Under the pieces are notes generated by a model, which did no database searches, was not told where the DNA came from, and worked only from the letters and a program-made list of their open reading frames with translations. From positions 1 to 30,662 of the IMG/VR virus record IMGVR_UViG_3300017755_000051: a stretch of 30,662 bases of DNA, one strand, 5' to 3'. The stretch is from a virus. Both the position numbers and the translations under genes were made by a program. Within the stretch, counting starts at the first letter, position 1; the number at the start of each line of letters is the position of its first letter. Shown here piece by piece: positions 6,287 to 14,676 of this stretch.

Positions 6287-6399
6287 TGCCTAATAAATCA
6301 GCAAAAGATAAAAAAAGAAAACGATTGAAATTAAATAAAGAACTAAAGCGGAAAGGGAGAACTGCAAAACAGTACAAGAGGAATAAACAAAATGTATAA
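6286..6399 (+). CDS. Very small basic protein (37 aa)
   Basis: A TAATG overlap joins it to the terminase gene and an 8-base overlap joins it to the portal gene, so it fills the gap exactly. It encodes 37 residues, MPNKSAKDKKRKRLKLN continuing with KELKRKGRTAKQYKRN, of which nearly half are K or R. The precise fit between two conserved genes and the protein-like sequence support it. Function unknown; the charge suggests contact with DNA during packaging. Confidence 0.7.
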   Translation: MPNKSAKDKKRKRLKLNKELKRKGRTAKQYKRNKQNV

Positions 6400-7759
6400 T
6401 TTTGGAAAGTCAGTCAATAGAGTAGTAATCCCCGAAATGTCTGAAAATGTAATTTTAGATAGCGTTAAGGATGCTTATAAAAGTTACCTTGAAGAACAGG
6501 ACAATCAAGTAATGGAATCCCTGGACTTTTATTACAATCAAAACTTAGACACTCATTTAGAACAGTGGTTTGCTAGTGACAGTTTACAGCAGGTGCCTCC
6601 TTTTGTTCAGTCTTGCGTTCCTAGGTTTGCTAAAGCCAGAATGATGCTGTACAAAGAAAACCCAACGAGGTTGATAGGCGGAGAAATCAATGAAGGTTAC
6701 AACGATGCGGTTTACAAGCTAAACTCCATGACCAAAGAATTTGCTGAACTGTCGTGGTTGCTTGGTTGTTGTTGGTTTAAATCTCGCTTTAATGAGCGTA
6801 AAAATAGATTAGAGTACGAAGTGTTGCCTAGCGTAAAAGAATATTATTTTTATGGCGAATCAGAGCCATATGGGTACAGCTATGAAATAGAAGGCGGTGC
6901 CACCGATAAGCGATATGTTTTTTGGTCTGAAGATAGAGATGGCATACAAGGTATGCATTTTGAATTTGATCAAAAAGGCAAAAGGTATGCCATGCAAGGA
7001 AACGAAGAAATGGTGAACCCCTATGGCATAAATCCAATATCAAGGGTAATGTTTAGCAAGAACTCTTATGACGTTACGAGGTCTGCTTTACATATTGGAA
7101 TAGCAATGACTGAAATAGCCCTGAGTACAAGATTCAGATTAGGACAACCAGTATTTACAGGAATAGAAGAAGGGCAAGCACAGTTAAAGTCAGGTGTAGA
7201 CAAAGCCCTCATACTTCCAGAGGGCGCATCATTCTCCTACGCTTCTCCTGGAGGCAGTCTTACTGAAATGATTGAAGCTGTTAAAGCAATGGCTAATCAA
7301 ACAGCAGAGAATAACCAGCTAAGAATTAGATGGGGTGAGTCAGGTGGGAATGCACCGTCTGGCGAAGCTCTTAGAATAATGGAAATAGAAAACCTTGAAT
7401 CGAGAAAAAGCGACGAATCTATATTCCGAGAGTGGGAACATAGTAGATATGAAATAGACAGAACCATATTAGAAGTGCATAATGCTTTAAACCTATCAGA
7501 AGATTACGCAGTAGACTTTGGTGAGGTTAGTTACCCAATGTCGCCTAAAGAAGAACGTGCTTGGCTTGATTGGAAAATGGATAATGGCATAATGAGTAAA
7601 AAAGATTTACTATTATATTTCAATCCAGATATGAGCGATGAAGAACTGCAAAACAAACTTTCAGAAGTCAGGGAAGAAGTAAGAACCGAAGCAGAAGAAA
7701 CCAAACCAACATCAGCATTTCAGAAAATAATAAATGGCTCAAGTCCAACCAGCAGTTAA
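6392..7759 (+). CDS. Portal protein
   Basis: A 455-residue protein located between the large terminase and a MuF-type head protein, the standard portal position, and of usual portal size. It forms the dodecameric ring at one capsid vertex through which DNA passes. By eye it has portal-like features: an alpha-rich N-terminus, VPPFVQSCVPRFAKARMMLY (residues 68-87), strand-rich wing segments (YEVLPSVKEYYFYGE), a long helical C-terminal part (EALRIMEIENLESRKSDESI) and a variable acidic tail. No catalytic motif is expected. The start follows a GAGG site and overlaps the upstream gene by 8 bases. Confidence 0.88.
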   Translation: MYNFGKSVNRVVIPEMSENVILDSVKDAYKSYLEEQDNQVMESLDFYYNQNLDTHLEQWFASDSLQQVPPFVQSCVPRFAKARMMLYKENPTRLIGGEINEGYNDAVYKLNSMTKEFAELSWLLGCCWFKSRFNERKNRLEYEVLPSVKEYYFYGESEPYGYSYEIEGGATDKRYVFWSEDRDGIQGMHFEFDQKGKRYAMQGNEEMVNPYGINPISRVMFSKNSYDVTRSALHIGIAMTEIALSTRFRLGQPVFTGIEEGQAQLKSGVDKALILPEGASFSYASPGGSLTEMIEAVKAMANQTAENNQLRIRWGESGGNAPSGEALRIMEIENLESRKSDESIFREWEHSRYEIDRTILEVHNALNLSEDYAVDFGEVSYPMSPKEERAWLDWKMDNGIMSKKDLLLYFNPDMSDEELQNKLSEVREEVRTEAEETKPTSAFQKIINGSSPTSS

Positions 7760-8426
7760 TTCATTTTTATCAGATATAAAAAGACTAGAGGGCGGCTTCA
7801 ATAAAAGCCTTGAGGTCTTAGTCGGCAATTTAAGCAAGGTAAGTGATACAGAATTAATCAATACAATGAGCCAGTTAAATTTGTTTAATGAGTTAATTGA
7901 ACAGGGTTATGGTGAAGCGTTAAATAAGCTAGATGGAGAGTATGGTAAGTTACTTGAAGGTGCTTTAAAAGAAGCAGAAAAGAGGGGAGTAACAGGGCTT
8001 AGCGGTCCAGGATTACAAGGGTTGGAAGTGCTAAAAGATTTAAACACAGAAAAATTAATTAATCAAGCTGGTACTTATGCTAACACAATGAAGTCTCAAT
8101 TATTTCAAAACCTTTATGCTGGATTGCCACCTAATGAAATCATTGCAAACCTAGCTGGAACAGATTTATTAACCCACCAGTTAGCGGTCTCAGTATACAC
8201 AGGCATAAAATCATTTGACGATATGGCAAGATATAAAGTATTTGAGGGGTTAAATGTTAAGTGGACATACTTTGGGCCATTGGACGATAGGACTAGAGAC
8301 ACTTGTAGGGCAACAAAAAGAAAAGAACCTCAAGGCGGTTATACAGAAAAACAAGTGTTGTCAAGTGGTACGCCTTTCGGTGGAAGGGGCGGATTTAATT
8401 GTAGACATTCCTGGGAGGTAAGATGA
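7734..8426 (+). CDS. MuF/SPP1 gp7-type minor head protein
   Basis: A 230-residue head morphogenesis protein carried into the virion with the portal. The C-terminal MuF motif is clear: W177-Y-F-G-P-L then DDRTRDTC (184-191), a variable loop, and FNCRHSWEVR at the end, where the cysteines and histidine are the usual conserved set (C191, C223, H225). The N-terminal two thirds is helical, as in the family. It overlaps the portal gene by 26 bases and the next gene by 4, with the usual order portal, MuF, scaffold, capsid. Confidence 0.9.
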   Translation: MAQVQPAVNSFLSDIKRLEGGFNKSLEVLVGNLSKVSDTELINTMSQLNLFNELIEQGYGEALNKLDGEYGKLLEGALKEAEKRGVTGLSGPGLQGLEVLKDLNTEKLINQAGTYANTMKSQLFQNLYAGLPPNEIIANLAGTDLLTHQLAVSVYTGIKSFDDMARYKVFEGLNVKWTYFGPLDDRTRDTCRATKRKEPQGGYTEKQVLSSGTPFGGRGGFNCRHSWEVR

Positions 8427-8884
8427 AGCCCAAAGATGTGATGCCTTTCAATAAAAGAAAATGGTTAGAATTAGGTGGTAAGTTAGTTACTAGAATATTA
8501 GAAGATACCGAAAAGGGAATAAGCCAAGATGGTGCTGGTACTAAATTTCCTAATTATAGTAAAAGCTATGCAGACAAAAAGAAAATAGGGAAGGCTGGGC
8601 CAAAAGGCGTTTCTAATAATAAACAAGTATCACCTCCAAATTTAAGATTAACAGGAACCATGATGAATTCGTTAAAGGCTCAAAAACCTACGAACTCAAG
8701 CGTTGAATTGAATTACAGAGATGGTTTGAAGTTTGAGGGAAATGCTAAAGGCAAAAAAAGAAGAAATGTTTACGGTCTCAACAATAAAAATGAAGACTTT
8801 GTACAGGAGTTTTTTCGGGATGAGATAGATGATAGAATATTTAGATTTAATAAAAAAGATATTGTGATTGATTTAAAGGTATAA
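8423..8884 (+). CDS. Putative phage virion morphogenesis protein
   Basis: A basic 153-residue protein with GGGAGGT as ribosome site. The middle reads FPNYSKSYADKKK, then SPPNLRLTGTMMNSLKA, a pattern (conserved Y...K, then LRLTGxMxxS) found in Mu gpG / HK97 gp10-like tail completion and virion morphogenesis proteins. Its place between the minor head protein and scaffold genes fits Mu gpG, which follows gpF. Family membership is inferred from this short motif and context. Confidence 0.6.
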   Translation: MKPKDVMPFNKRKWLELGGKLVTRILEDTEKGISQDGAGTKFPNYSKSYADKKKIGKAGPKGVSNNKQVSPPNLRLTGTMMNSLKAQKPTNSSVELNYRDGLKFEGNAKGKKRRNVYGLNNKNEDFVQEFFRDEIDDRIFRFNKKDIVIDLKV

Positions 8885-8943
8885 TGGTTATTTTAAAAAA
8901 GATTAATACCGAAGTAAATTCAACCAACTAAAACGAGGACAGA

Positions 8944-9531
8944 ATGTCTGAAGATACAAATACACAGAGCGTGGAAACCCAACCAAAGGCTTATGTCGAG
9001 CAGCCTTTAGTGGAAAAATCAACATCGACAGAGGTGGCCACTCAAAGCCAAGAAACTGATATAGAACAGCCTGACTATGGTCAGTTAGTACAGGAAAGTA
9101 AAAAGTACAGAAAAAGGGCACAAGAATCAGAAGCTAAATTAGCGAAGATGGAAAAGCAACGAGAGACAGATAGACAGAAGCAAATGGAAGAGCAAAACCA
9201 ATGGCAACAGTTAGCCGAGGAAAGAGCAATGAAACTTGCAGAAATGGAACCAATAGTTGATGCTTTTAAAGAAGATGAAGCTAACCAGCGTGACAAGATT
9301 CTTGCTGATTTTGAAGAGAGTGACAGAGAGCAATTTGGTGGGTTATCCCTGCCTCAATTAAGGGCTGTGCACTCTAAATTAATTACAACTAATAATGCAA
9401 GCGTACCCGCTACAAGTGGAACTCCTGCGAGAGCTGTAAATCCTAATAACAAAGATTGGACAAGAATGGATAAAACGGAAAGACAGCAGAATTGGGGCGA
9501 CATTGTTAAGAGTTATGCTATGCGTAAATAA
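8944..9531 (+). CDS. Capsid scaffolding protein
   Basis: A 195-residue, highly charged protein immediately before the major capsid gene. It has a disordered, acidic, Q/T/E-rich N-terminus, a predicted coiled coil at about residues 48-112 (QLVQESKKYRKRAQESEAKL onwards, rich in E, K, Q) and a basic C-terminus (MDKTERQQNWGDIVKSYAMR). This build and place are typical of scaffolds of HK97-fold phages, which shape the prohead and leave before maturation. No protease motif was seen. An ACGAGGA ribosome site precedes the ATG. Confidence 0.85.
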   Translation: MSEDTNTQSVETQPKAYVEQPLVEKSTSTEVATQSQETDIEQPDYGQLVQESKKYRKRAQESEAKLAKMEKQRETDRQKQMEEQNQWQQLAEERAMKLAEMEPIVDAFKEDEANQRDKILADFEESDREQFGGLSLPQLRAVHSKLITTNNASVPATSGTPARAVNPNNKDWTRMDKTERQQNWGDIVKSYAMRK

Positions 9532-9541
9532 GGAGTCTTAA

Positions 9542-10426
9542 ATGGCTGACTATTATGGATTTTCGGGTGATGTAACTCAAAAATCTGACGTAGATGTGTT
9601 CGTACCAGAGCTTTGGGCGGACGGAGTGTACCGTTATTTTGAAAAACAATTAGTACTGAAACCTTTCTTTGACGATTACTCAAGTTTGGTTCAAGGTCGT
9701 GGCGATACTCTACACATCCCAACAGTTCAAGAGGTTGCAAGTGCAAGTAAAGGTGCGAATGATTCAGTAGATTACACAGCAAACGTTGAAACAAGCATTG
9801 ATTTATCAATTGACCAGCATAAATATGCCGCAAAATTATTTGAGGATATTGCTATGGTGCAGGCAAATGAGCAATTATTTGACAAGTATGCTCAATCGAT
9901 GGCGTATGCTCTTGCTAAAGCTGTTGACACTAAAATTGAAGCGTTGCTTCAGACTTTAGGAACAACTCAGACATTAGCAGCTGATAATTCTATGAGCAAT
10001 GCTGATGTTGAAACTGCATTAGGAACCTTAATGGCAAACGACATCCCAGCAGATGAATGTGCTTTCTTCGTGAATCCACTTATCTATGCTGACCTAATGA
10101 ACTCTAAGGCATTTGTAACTAATAACTCAGGTGCTGGAGTTGGTTTTGGTAATGACAATGCCGTAATGCAAACTGGGCAAGTTGGAAACCTTTTCGGCAT
10201 ACCAGTTATGACAAGTTCTTTAATCCCTACTACTACAAGTACAGGCATTGAAGCGGCTTACCTAGTGCATAAATCTGCTATTGCAGTAGCGGTGCAGCAA
10301 GACATTAGAGTCCAGTCAGATTATGACGTATCTTATCTTGGCACTAAAGTGGTGGCTGACATTATTTATGGTGCAGTTATCACTACTTCAAATCACGTTA
10401 AAGGAATTGAATTTCTTAATCCTTAA
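9542..10426 (+). CDS. Major capsid protein
   Basis: A 294-residue protein that forms the icosahedral shell, probably with the HK97 fold. It follows the scaffold gene with a strong AAGGAG site, and has FVPELWADGVYRYFEKQLVL near the start, GDTLHIPTVQEV (53-64), a long helix (NEQLFDKYAQSMAYALAKAV, about 108-127) and the P-domain-like segment FFVNPLIYADLMNSKAF. The ending with VVADIIYGAVIT (278-289) is typical. There is no extended N-terminal delta domain, consistent with the separate scaffold. A strong hairpin follows the stop codon. Confidence 0.9.
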   Translation: MADYYGFSGDVTQKSDVDVFVPELWADGVYRYFEKQLVLKPFFDDYSSLVQGRGDTLHIPTVQEVASASKGANDSVDYTANVETSIDLSIDQHKYAAKLFEDIAMVQANEQLFDKYAQSMAYALAKAVDTKIEALLQTLGTTQTLAADNSMSNADVETALGTLMANDIPADECAFFVNPLIYADLMNSKAFVTNNSGAGVGFGNDNAVMQTGQVGNLFGIPVMTSSLIPTTTSTGIEAAYLVHKSAIAVAVQQDIRVQSDYDVSYLGTKVVADIIYGAVITTSNHVKGIEFLNP

Positions 10427-10445
10427 ACCTTGAAGAGAATAATTT

Positions 10446-10469
10446 TGGGGGTGGTTAATTCTGCCCCCA
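10446..10469 (+). terminator. Strong hairpin after the capsid gene, possible attenuator or partial terminator
   Basis: TGGGGG (10446-10451) pairs with CCCCCA (10464-10469) with a 12-base loop; flanking AATAAT/ATTATT can extend it across a bulge. It lacks a proper T run, so it may be a weak terminator or an RNA-stabilising hairpin that raises capsid mRNA relative to downstream genes. Confidence 0.5.
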
Positions 10470-10487
10470 TTATTAAAAAGGACAATT

Positions 10488-10655
10488 ATGATAGTATTAA
10501 AAAAAGGTAATCACTACGAACACACTATGGATGGCTCTAAAGCCTCTAAAATGATAGCAGATGGTTACGAACTAGTAAAAGGCAAGGGTTTACTAAGCCC
10601 AGCAAAAAAAGAGTTAAAAACAAAGAAAGAGCCGAAATCGAAATCTAAGAAATAA
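10488..10655 (+). CDS. Small lysine-rich protein (55 aa)
   Basis: ATG at 10488 follows AAGGAC with a 6-base spacer. The frame encodes 55 residues: MIVLKKGNHYEHTMDGSKAS, then KMIADGYELVKG and a lysine-rich tail (KKELKTKKEPKSKSKK). The N-terminal part looks like a small folded domain and the tail is disordered. Small proteins of this kind (a short folded part plus a K-rich tail) often sit between capsid and connector genes of phages. Function unknown. Confidence 0.7.
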   Translation: MIVLKKGNHYEHTMDGSKASKMIADGYELVKGKGLLSPAKKELKTKKEPKSKSKK

Positions 10656-10677
10656 AATTTCAATAAAGGACTCATTC

Positions 10678-10689
10678 ATGGTTAACCAT
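10678..10689. repeat. Perfect 12-bp palindrome
   Basis: ATGGTTAACCAT reads the same on both strands and lies in the 59-base gap before the gene at 10715. It also forms a four-codon frame (ATG GTT AAC CAT TAA) preceded by AAAGGA. It could be a protein-binding site or chance. Confidence 0.4.
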
Positions 10690-10714
10690 TAACCTTAGAG
10701 AGATAGGAGAATAA

Positions 10715-11002
10715 ATGGCAACATCAAACTTACATTACTATACTACCCAAGAAGCCCAGAACCGACTAGGTGGAGGTGGTTATGATTATGTCACAAACGC
10801 AACAGTAAATTCCCATACCTATGTAGCAATCCAAGCCTTATCTGTTGATTGTGTGATCACAGCAGCGACTTCAGTAGACACAGATATTTGGGATACACTT
10901 TCATCAGTTACACTATTAGCAGGGCAAACTATTTATGGTGAATGGTCATCCGTACAGATAGCTAGTGGTGACTTTGCAATCGTATACAGGAAATCGAGTT
11001 AA
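10715..11002 (+). CDS. Small beta-rich virion protein (putative)
   Basis: A 95-residue protein with GAGATAGGAG upstream. Composition is rich in T, S, V, A and aromatic residues with few charges (TNATVNSHTYVAIQALSVDC, then VTLLAGQTIYGEW), typical of beta-sandwich or beta-prism virion proteins. It is close to the capsid gene and two bases before another T/S-rich protein, suggesting a capsid decoration or fibre base role. No known family recognised. Confidence 0.65.
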   Translation: MATSNLHYYTTQEAQNRLGGGGYDYVTNATVNSHTYVAIQALSVDCVITAATSVDTDIWDTLSSVTLLAGQTIYGEWSSVQIASGDFAIVYRKSS

Positions 11003-11004
11003 GC

Positions 11005-11349
11005 ATGGCAAAACTACATAAAAGGTCAGTGCAAGAATCATTAAATGCAACAGTCGGTGGTGAATGGTCGGTTAATTCAGCAGGAACCGCAGGCTCAAGT
11101 GCCGATGTTGCAAATACAACTCACTTGGCTTTAGCAACTATGACTTCAACGCTAGGAGTCTACTCAGCAGTGGAGATTTATTTTAATTTTTCTACCACTA
11201 CTACAGATGTCACAGCAGCAAATGATCTAGTTATTCCTAAGAACACATTAACATTCTTAACTGTCCCTAGAGGCTTAGGTAATACAGTCTATTTCAATTA
11301 CAATTCTACCAGTACAACAACTGGTGCAGTAAAAACAGTAGAGGTTTAA
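11005..11349 (+). CDS. Small Thr/Ser-rich beta protein, putative virion component
   Basis: A 114-residue protein, short basic N-terminus (MAKLHKRSVQESLNATVGGEW) followed by a T/S/A/N-rich beta-type sequence (YFNFSTTTTDVTAAN, then LTFLTVPRGLGNTVYFNYN). It starts two bases after the previous gene and its stop codon directly precedes the ATG of the 1009-residue fibre gene, so the three are probably made together and may be parts of one structure. No enzymatic motif seen. Confidence 0.65.
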   Translation: MAKLHKRSVQESLNATVGGEWSVNSAGTAGSSADVANTTHLALATMTSTLGVYSAVEIYFNFSTTTTDVTAANDLVIPKNTLTFLTVPRGLGNTVYFNYNSTSTTTGAVKTVEV

Positions 11350-14300
11350 ATGCAAAGTTCAATGTTAAAGCATATTACTGAGGACTTCGGTAATGGGGGC
11401 ACCATAGATGGCGATTTAACTATATCGGGAGATTTAACTGTTTCAGGTGGTGGCTCATTATCATTCGATGAAATCATAGAAGGTACACAAGTAATAGATG
11501 TAACCTCTACAGAAGCCTTGCTAGTTAGAAAAAATGGTGATGGTGGTGACATATTTACAGTAGACACTACTAATTCAGCAGTTGAAGTTGGTGGTCATTT
11601 AACTTTACCAGATGCAAGTGGCTCTGGTGGGGTTTTAAAACTTGGTGCAAGTGAAGATATTCAAATATATCACGATGGTAGTAATTCATATCTCGACCAT
11701 TTAAACACTGGTGACTTAAAGATTAGAAGTTTAAAGCACGGAGGTGACATTGTTTTCCATACTGAAGCAAGTGATGGTACTCAATCTGCAAGTGCTTTAG
11801 TTGTTTCATCTACAGGCAGTGTAGGTATAGGAGCATCTACTAGTCCTTTATCAAAACTTCATATTAAAGGTAGTTCTACTGGTGCAGTTCAAGCATTTAT
11901 ACATAATAGTAATGGTGCAACCAATTCATCCACAGAATTAGTTTTTGGTAATTGGAGTGGTGCAATTCCTACAGGTACAGGAAATCCTGGCCCTCAAGCA
12001 AAGATTTCGGCTATAAATATAAATGCTAGCTCAGCAAACTCAGTTCTTGCATTCTCAACTTACAATAGTAGTGGTGCACTGAATGAAGTGATGAGAATTA
12101 CAGACACACAAAAGGTTGGGATTGGAACTTCTTCTACATCAGGTAAGCTAACTATAGCAAATGGTGTAGCATCCGCACCTTTAACTATTACAGCAAGTAA
12201 CTCATACATACAGCTAGGTAGTGGAGATTATGGCTCTGGTGGGTTAGGTAAGTTTATGATTGGCTTTGGTTATACTGACACATTAACCAATACACATTCT
12301 CCTGCGTATATAGGCTTTGAAGAAACATCTACTGCTGGAGACACAAAAGGTGATTTAACATTTTATACAAGAAATGTAGTTACAGATACTGCACCTACAG
12401 AACGTCTGCGTATTGATGAGATAGGAAATATGGGACTTGGAATGACACCATCTTCAAGGCTATCAATAAAAGCCAATGGTGATACTTCTACTGTCTTGGA
12501 CATACACGGAAGAAGTTCTGATGACTATGCAATTATTTCATTTAAGGAGAATGCCAGTCAAACTGTAAAAGGTCAAATCAAGGTTGACGGCTCTGATAGT
12601 ATGATATTTAGAACTGGGCCATCAACTGATGCACTCACAATAACCTCTGGCAACACGGCTACTTTTGCTGGGGCAATTATTTCTGGTGGAGTTATACATG
12701 TTCCCACTGGTCATCCTATATACTTGGATGGCGGTAGTAACACATATATCTATGAATCAACAGCGGACACAATGTCTTTTGTTACTAATTCTGGTATCAG
12801 ATTTGCACTCGACAACAACTCCCGAATCTCACTATCTAATAATAGCGGTAGCGGTACAAACAATACGCTTTTTGGATACCTGTCTGGTAATGATATAGCG
12901 TCTGGTGGAAATTACAACTCATTTTATGGACACCTTTCTGGGACTGAAATAACCACAGGTGAAAAAAATACAATGCTTGGGGCTTTTGCTGGTTATACAT
13001 CTTTATTGCCTGACAAGTGTGTTTTAGTTGGATACAATGCTGGTGGTAGTGGTGTAATGACTGCTGCTGCTGATGGCACTGTTGCAGTAGGAATGAACGC
13101 TTTAAGCAATTTGACCTCTGGAGCAAATAATTTAGCAATAGGATTTGAAGCTCTTGATGCTTGCAATACTGGAGCTTCAAACATTGCTGTTGGTTCTGGT
13201 GCTTTAGGAGCATTGACTGATGCAGTGGCTAATGTTGCAATGGGATTAGGAGCATTAGGAACAAATGTTTCAGGTAATTACAATACAGCTTTTGGACATC
13301 AAGCATTACAAACTTTTAATGCTGATGTAGATGCAAATAATGTAGCAGTAGGAATAAACGCTCTTCAAGCATCAAATACAGGAACAAACAATACAGTTGT
13401 AGGTGCTTTTTCTGGAGATGCAGTGACTTCTCAAAGTAACTTAGTTTTAATTGGTTCAGATGCTGGTGGGGCAATTAATAATAATGCCGCTGATGGTACA
13501 GTAGCTATTGGTAGGTCTGCACTTGCATCATTGACATCTGGGACTAAAAGCACGGCAGTCGGATTTGAGGCGTTAAAGGCTAATACAATTGGTCACGAAA
13601 ATACAGCATTTGGGTACAATGCCTTAATGACAAATGTAGATGGAGATAGTAATACTGCAATCGGTGGTGACTCATTAAAAATTTATGAACCTGCTGATGG
13701 AGTTGGTCAGAATACTGCTTTAGGTTTTCAATCTGGCGATGCTCTTGTAACAGGAAGTGCAAACACTTTAATTGGTTTTCGAGCTGACACAGATGATAAT
13801 GCTGGAGTAAATCAAACAGTAATTGGTTCTACTGCACAAGGACAAGCAGACAACTCAGTAACACTTGGTAATGCAGATGTAACTGCTGTTTATATGGCAC
13901 AAGATAGTGGTGCTACAGTTCATTGTGCTGGTATAAAATTTGATGCAAGTGGTGAAGTGCTTGGAGATTATGAGGAAGGCGAACACACTACCGCTATAAC
14001 TGGTGCAACAAGTGGAAGCTGGGTATTGGATTCGGCTCAAAATAAACTTTCATACACAAAAATTGGAAGAATGGTTACTGTAGTAGGTAAATTTGAAACA
14101 GATAGTGGTTCTGGCGCTGGTTCTTTACGAATTAGTTTACCATTTACATCGGCAAATTTAACTTCTGGAGCTGGTATTGCGATAGGTTCAATTACGATTA
14201 ATAGATATGGTTCTACCTCAATAGCAACACAAATAACACCTATAATTTTTGAAGGTACTAATTATATAAATGTACAATATCACAATACAGACGGAACCTC

Positions 14301-14379
14301 CAATGAAGGTTATGTACAAGCAAATGACATAGATGCTATTTTTGAAGGACAATTAAGCATTACATATTTTACAGATTAA
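11350..14379 (+). CDS. Large repetitive fibre protein with YadA-head-like repeats
   Basis: A 1009-residue, glycine/serine/threonine/asparagine-rich fibre. The first 60 residues (DGDLTISGDLTVSGGGSLSF) form a beta-helical start. Residues about 60-480 contain units such as LKLGASEDIQIYHDGSNSYL and SSTGSVGIG typical of phage fibres. Residues about 497-815 contain many degenerate copies of an N(T/L)A(I/V)G...AL...(T)SG repeat (NNLAIGFEAL, SNIAVGSGAL, NTAFGHQAL, STAVGFEALK), the left-handed beta-roll pattern of YadA-type adhesin heads, implying a trimer. The C-terminal ~130 residues (SGSWVLDSAQNKLSYTKIGR onwards) form a separate tip domain that could bind receptor or glycan. No intramolecular chaperone or peptidase motif was seen. 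It lies beside capsid genes rather than after the tail genes, so it may be a capsid fibre instead of a tail fibre. Confidence 0.85.
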   Translation: MQSSMLKHITEDFGNGGTIDGDLTISGDLTVSGGGSLSFDEIIEGTQVIDVTSTEALLVRKNGDGGDIFTVDTTNSAVEVGGHLTLPDASGSGGVLKLGASEDIQIYHDGSNSYLDHLNTGDLKIRSLKHGGDIVFHTEASDGTQSASALVVSSTGSVGIGASTSPLSKLHIKGSSTGAVQAFIHNSNGATNSSTELVFGNWSGAIPTGTGNPGPQAKISAININASSANSVLAFSTYNSSGALNEVMRITDTQKVGIGTSSTSGKLTIANGVASAPLTITASNSYIQLGSGDYGSGGLGKFMIGFGYTDTLTNTHSPAYIGFEETSTAGDTKGDLTFYTRNVVTDTAPTERLRIDEIGNMGLGMTPSSRLSIKANGDTSTVLDIHGRSSDDYAIISFKENASQTVKGQIKVDGSDSMIFRTGPSTDALTITSGNTATFAGAIISGGVIHVPTGHPIYLDGGSNTYIYESTADTMSFVTNSGIRFALDNNSRISLSNNSGSGTNNTLFGYLSGNDIASGGNYNSFYGHLSGTEITTGEKNTMLGAFAGYTSLLPDKCVLVGYNAGGSGVMTAAADGTVAVGMNALSNLTSGANNLAIGFEALDACNTGASNIAVGSGALGALTDAVANVAMGLGALGTNVSGNYNTAFGHQALQTFNADVDANNVAVGINALQASNTGTNNTVVGAFSGDAVTSQSNLVLIGSDAGGAINNNAADGTVAIGRSALASLTSGTKSTAVGFEALKANTIGHENTAFGYNALMTNVDGDSNTAIGGDSLKIYEPADGVGQNTALGFQSGDALVTGSANTLIGFRADTDDNAGVNQTVIGSTAQGQADNSVTLGNADVTAVYMAQDSGATVHCAGIKFDASGEVLGDYEEGEHTTAITGATSGSWVLDSAQNKLSYTKIGRMVTVVGKFETDSGSGAGSLRISLPFTSANLTSGAGIAIGSITINRYGSTSIATQITPIIFEGTNYINVQYHNTDGTSNEGYVQANDIDAIFEGQLSITYFTD

Positions 14380-14396
14380 TTGGATAATTAATTGGA
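14375..14396 (+). repeat. Short direct repeat ATTAATTGGA
   Basis: ATTAATTGGA occurs at 14375-14384 and again at 14387-14396, spanning the stop codon of the fibre gene. It may be a trace of local duplication. Confidence 0.4.
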
Positions 14397-14414
14397 ACTA
14401 ACAAGGAGTAAATA

Positions 14415-14657
14415 ATGGCTTTACAAAAAAAGAAAACATACGATTATGAAGTGCGTGGAGAATACAAATGTATTCAAGAACGCTGTAAAACATCTATTGA
14501 GGAAGATGGTGTAGAAATATCATTTTCATACAGTAGAAAGGCATTTATGCCAGATGCTGATGTGAGTGCTGAATCTGATGAATTAAAGGCAATGGCAAAT
14601 GCACTGTGGACAGATGATATTAAGAAAGCGTATGAAGATAGTAAAAAAGAAGATTAA
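14415..14657 (+). CDS. Small phage protein of unknown function
   Basis: An 80-residue protein with AAGGAG upstream. Sequence begins MALQKKKTYDYEVRGEYKCI, has a strand-like region with two cysteines (C19, C24) and ends in an acidic helix (DELKAMANALWTDDIKKAYE). It follows the fibre gene and starts a run of small genes. The NH2-terminal half resembles a short beta sheet describing small virion-associated or chaperone proteins, but I do not recognise a family. Confidence 0.7.
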   Translation: MALQKKKTYDYEVRGEYKCIQERCKTSIEEDGVEISFSYSRKAFMPDADVSAESDELKAMANALWTDDIKKAYEDSKKED

Positions 14658-14676
14658 CTAACACAAGGAGTCAATA

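Noticed and set aside
9513-9833. Minus-strand 106-residue frame opposite the capsid gene start
   Set aside because: It overlaps the strong scaffold-capsid junction and ribosome site, and has low-complexity H/L/R-rich sequence.
12665-12898. Second + strand frame of 77 residues inside the fibre gene
   Set aside because: Contained in the fibre coding region with no ribosome site; hydrophobic run is due to out-of-frame reading of T-rich codons.
12836-13213. Minus-strand 125-residue frame rich in Q, H, L opposite the fibre gene
   Set aside because: Its repetitive composition is explained by the reverse complement of the fibre repeats; there is no ribosome site or motif.
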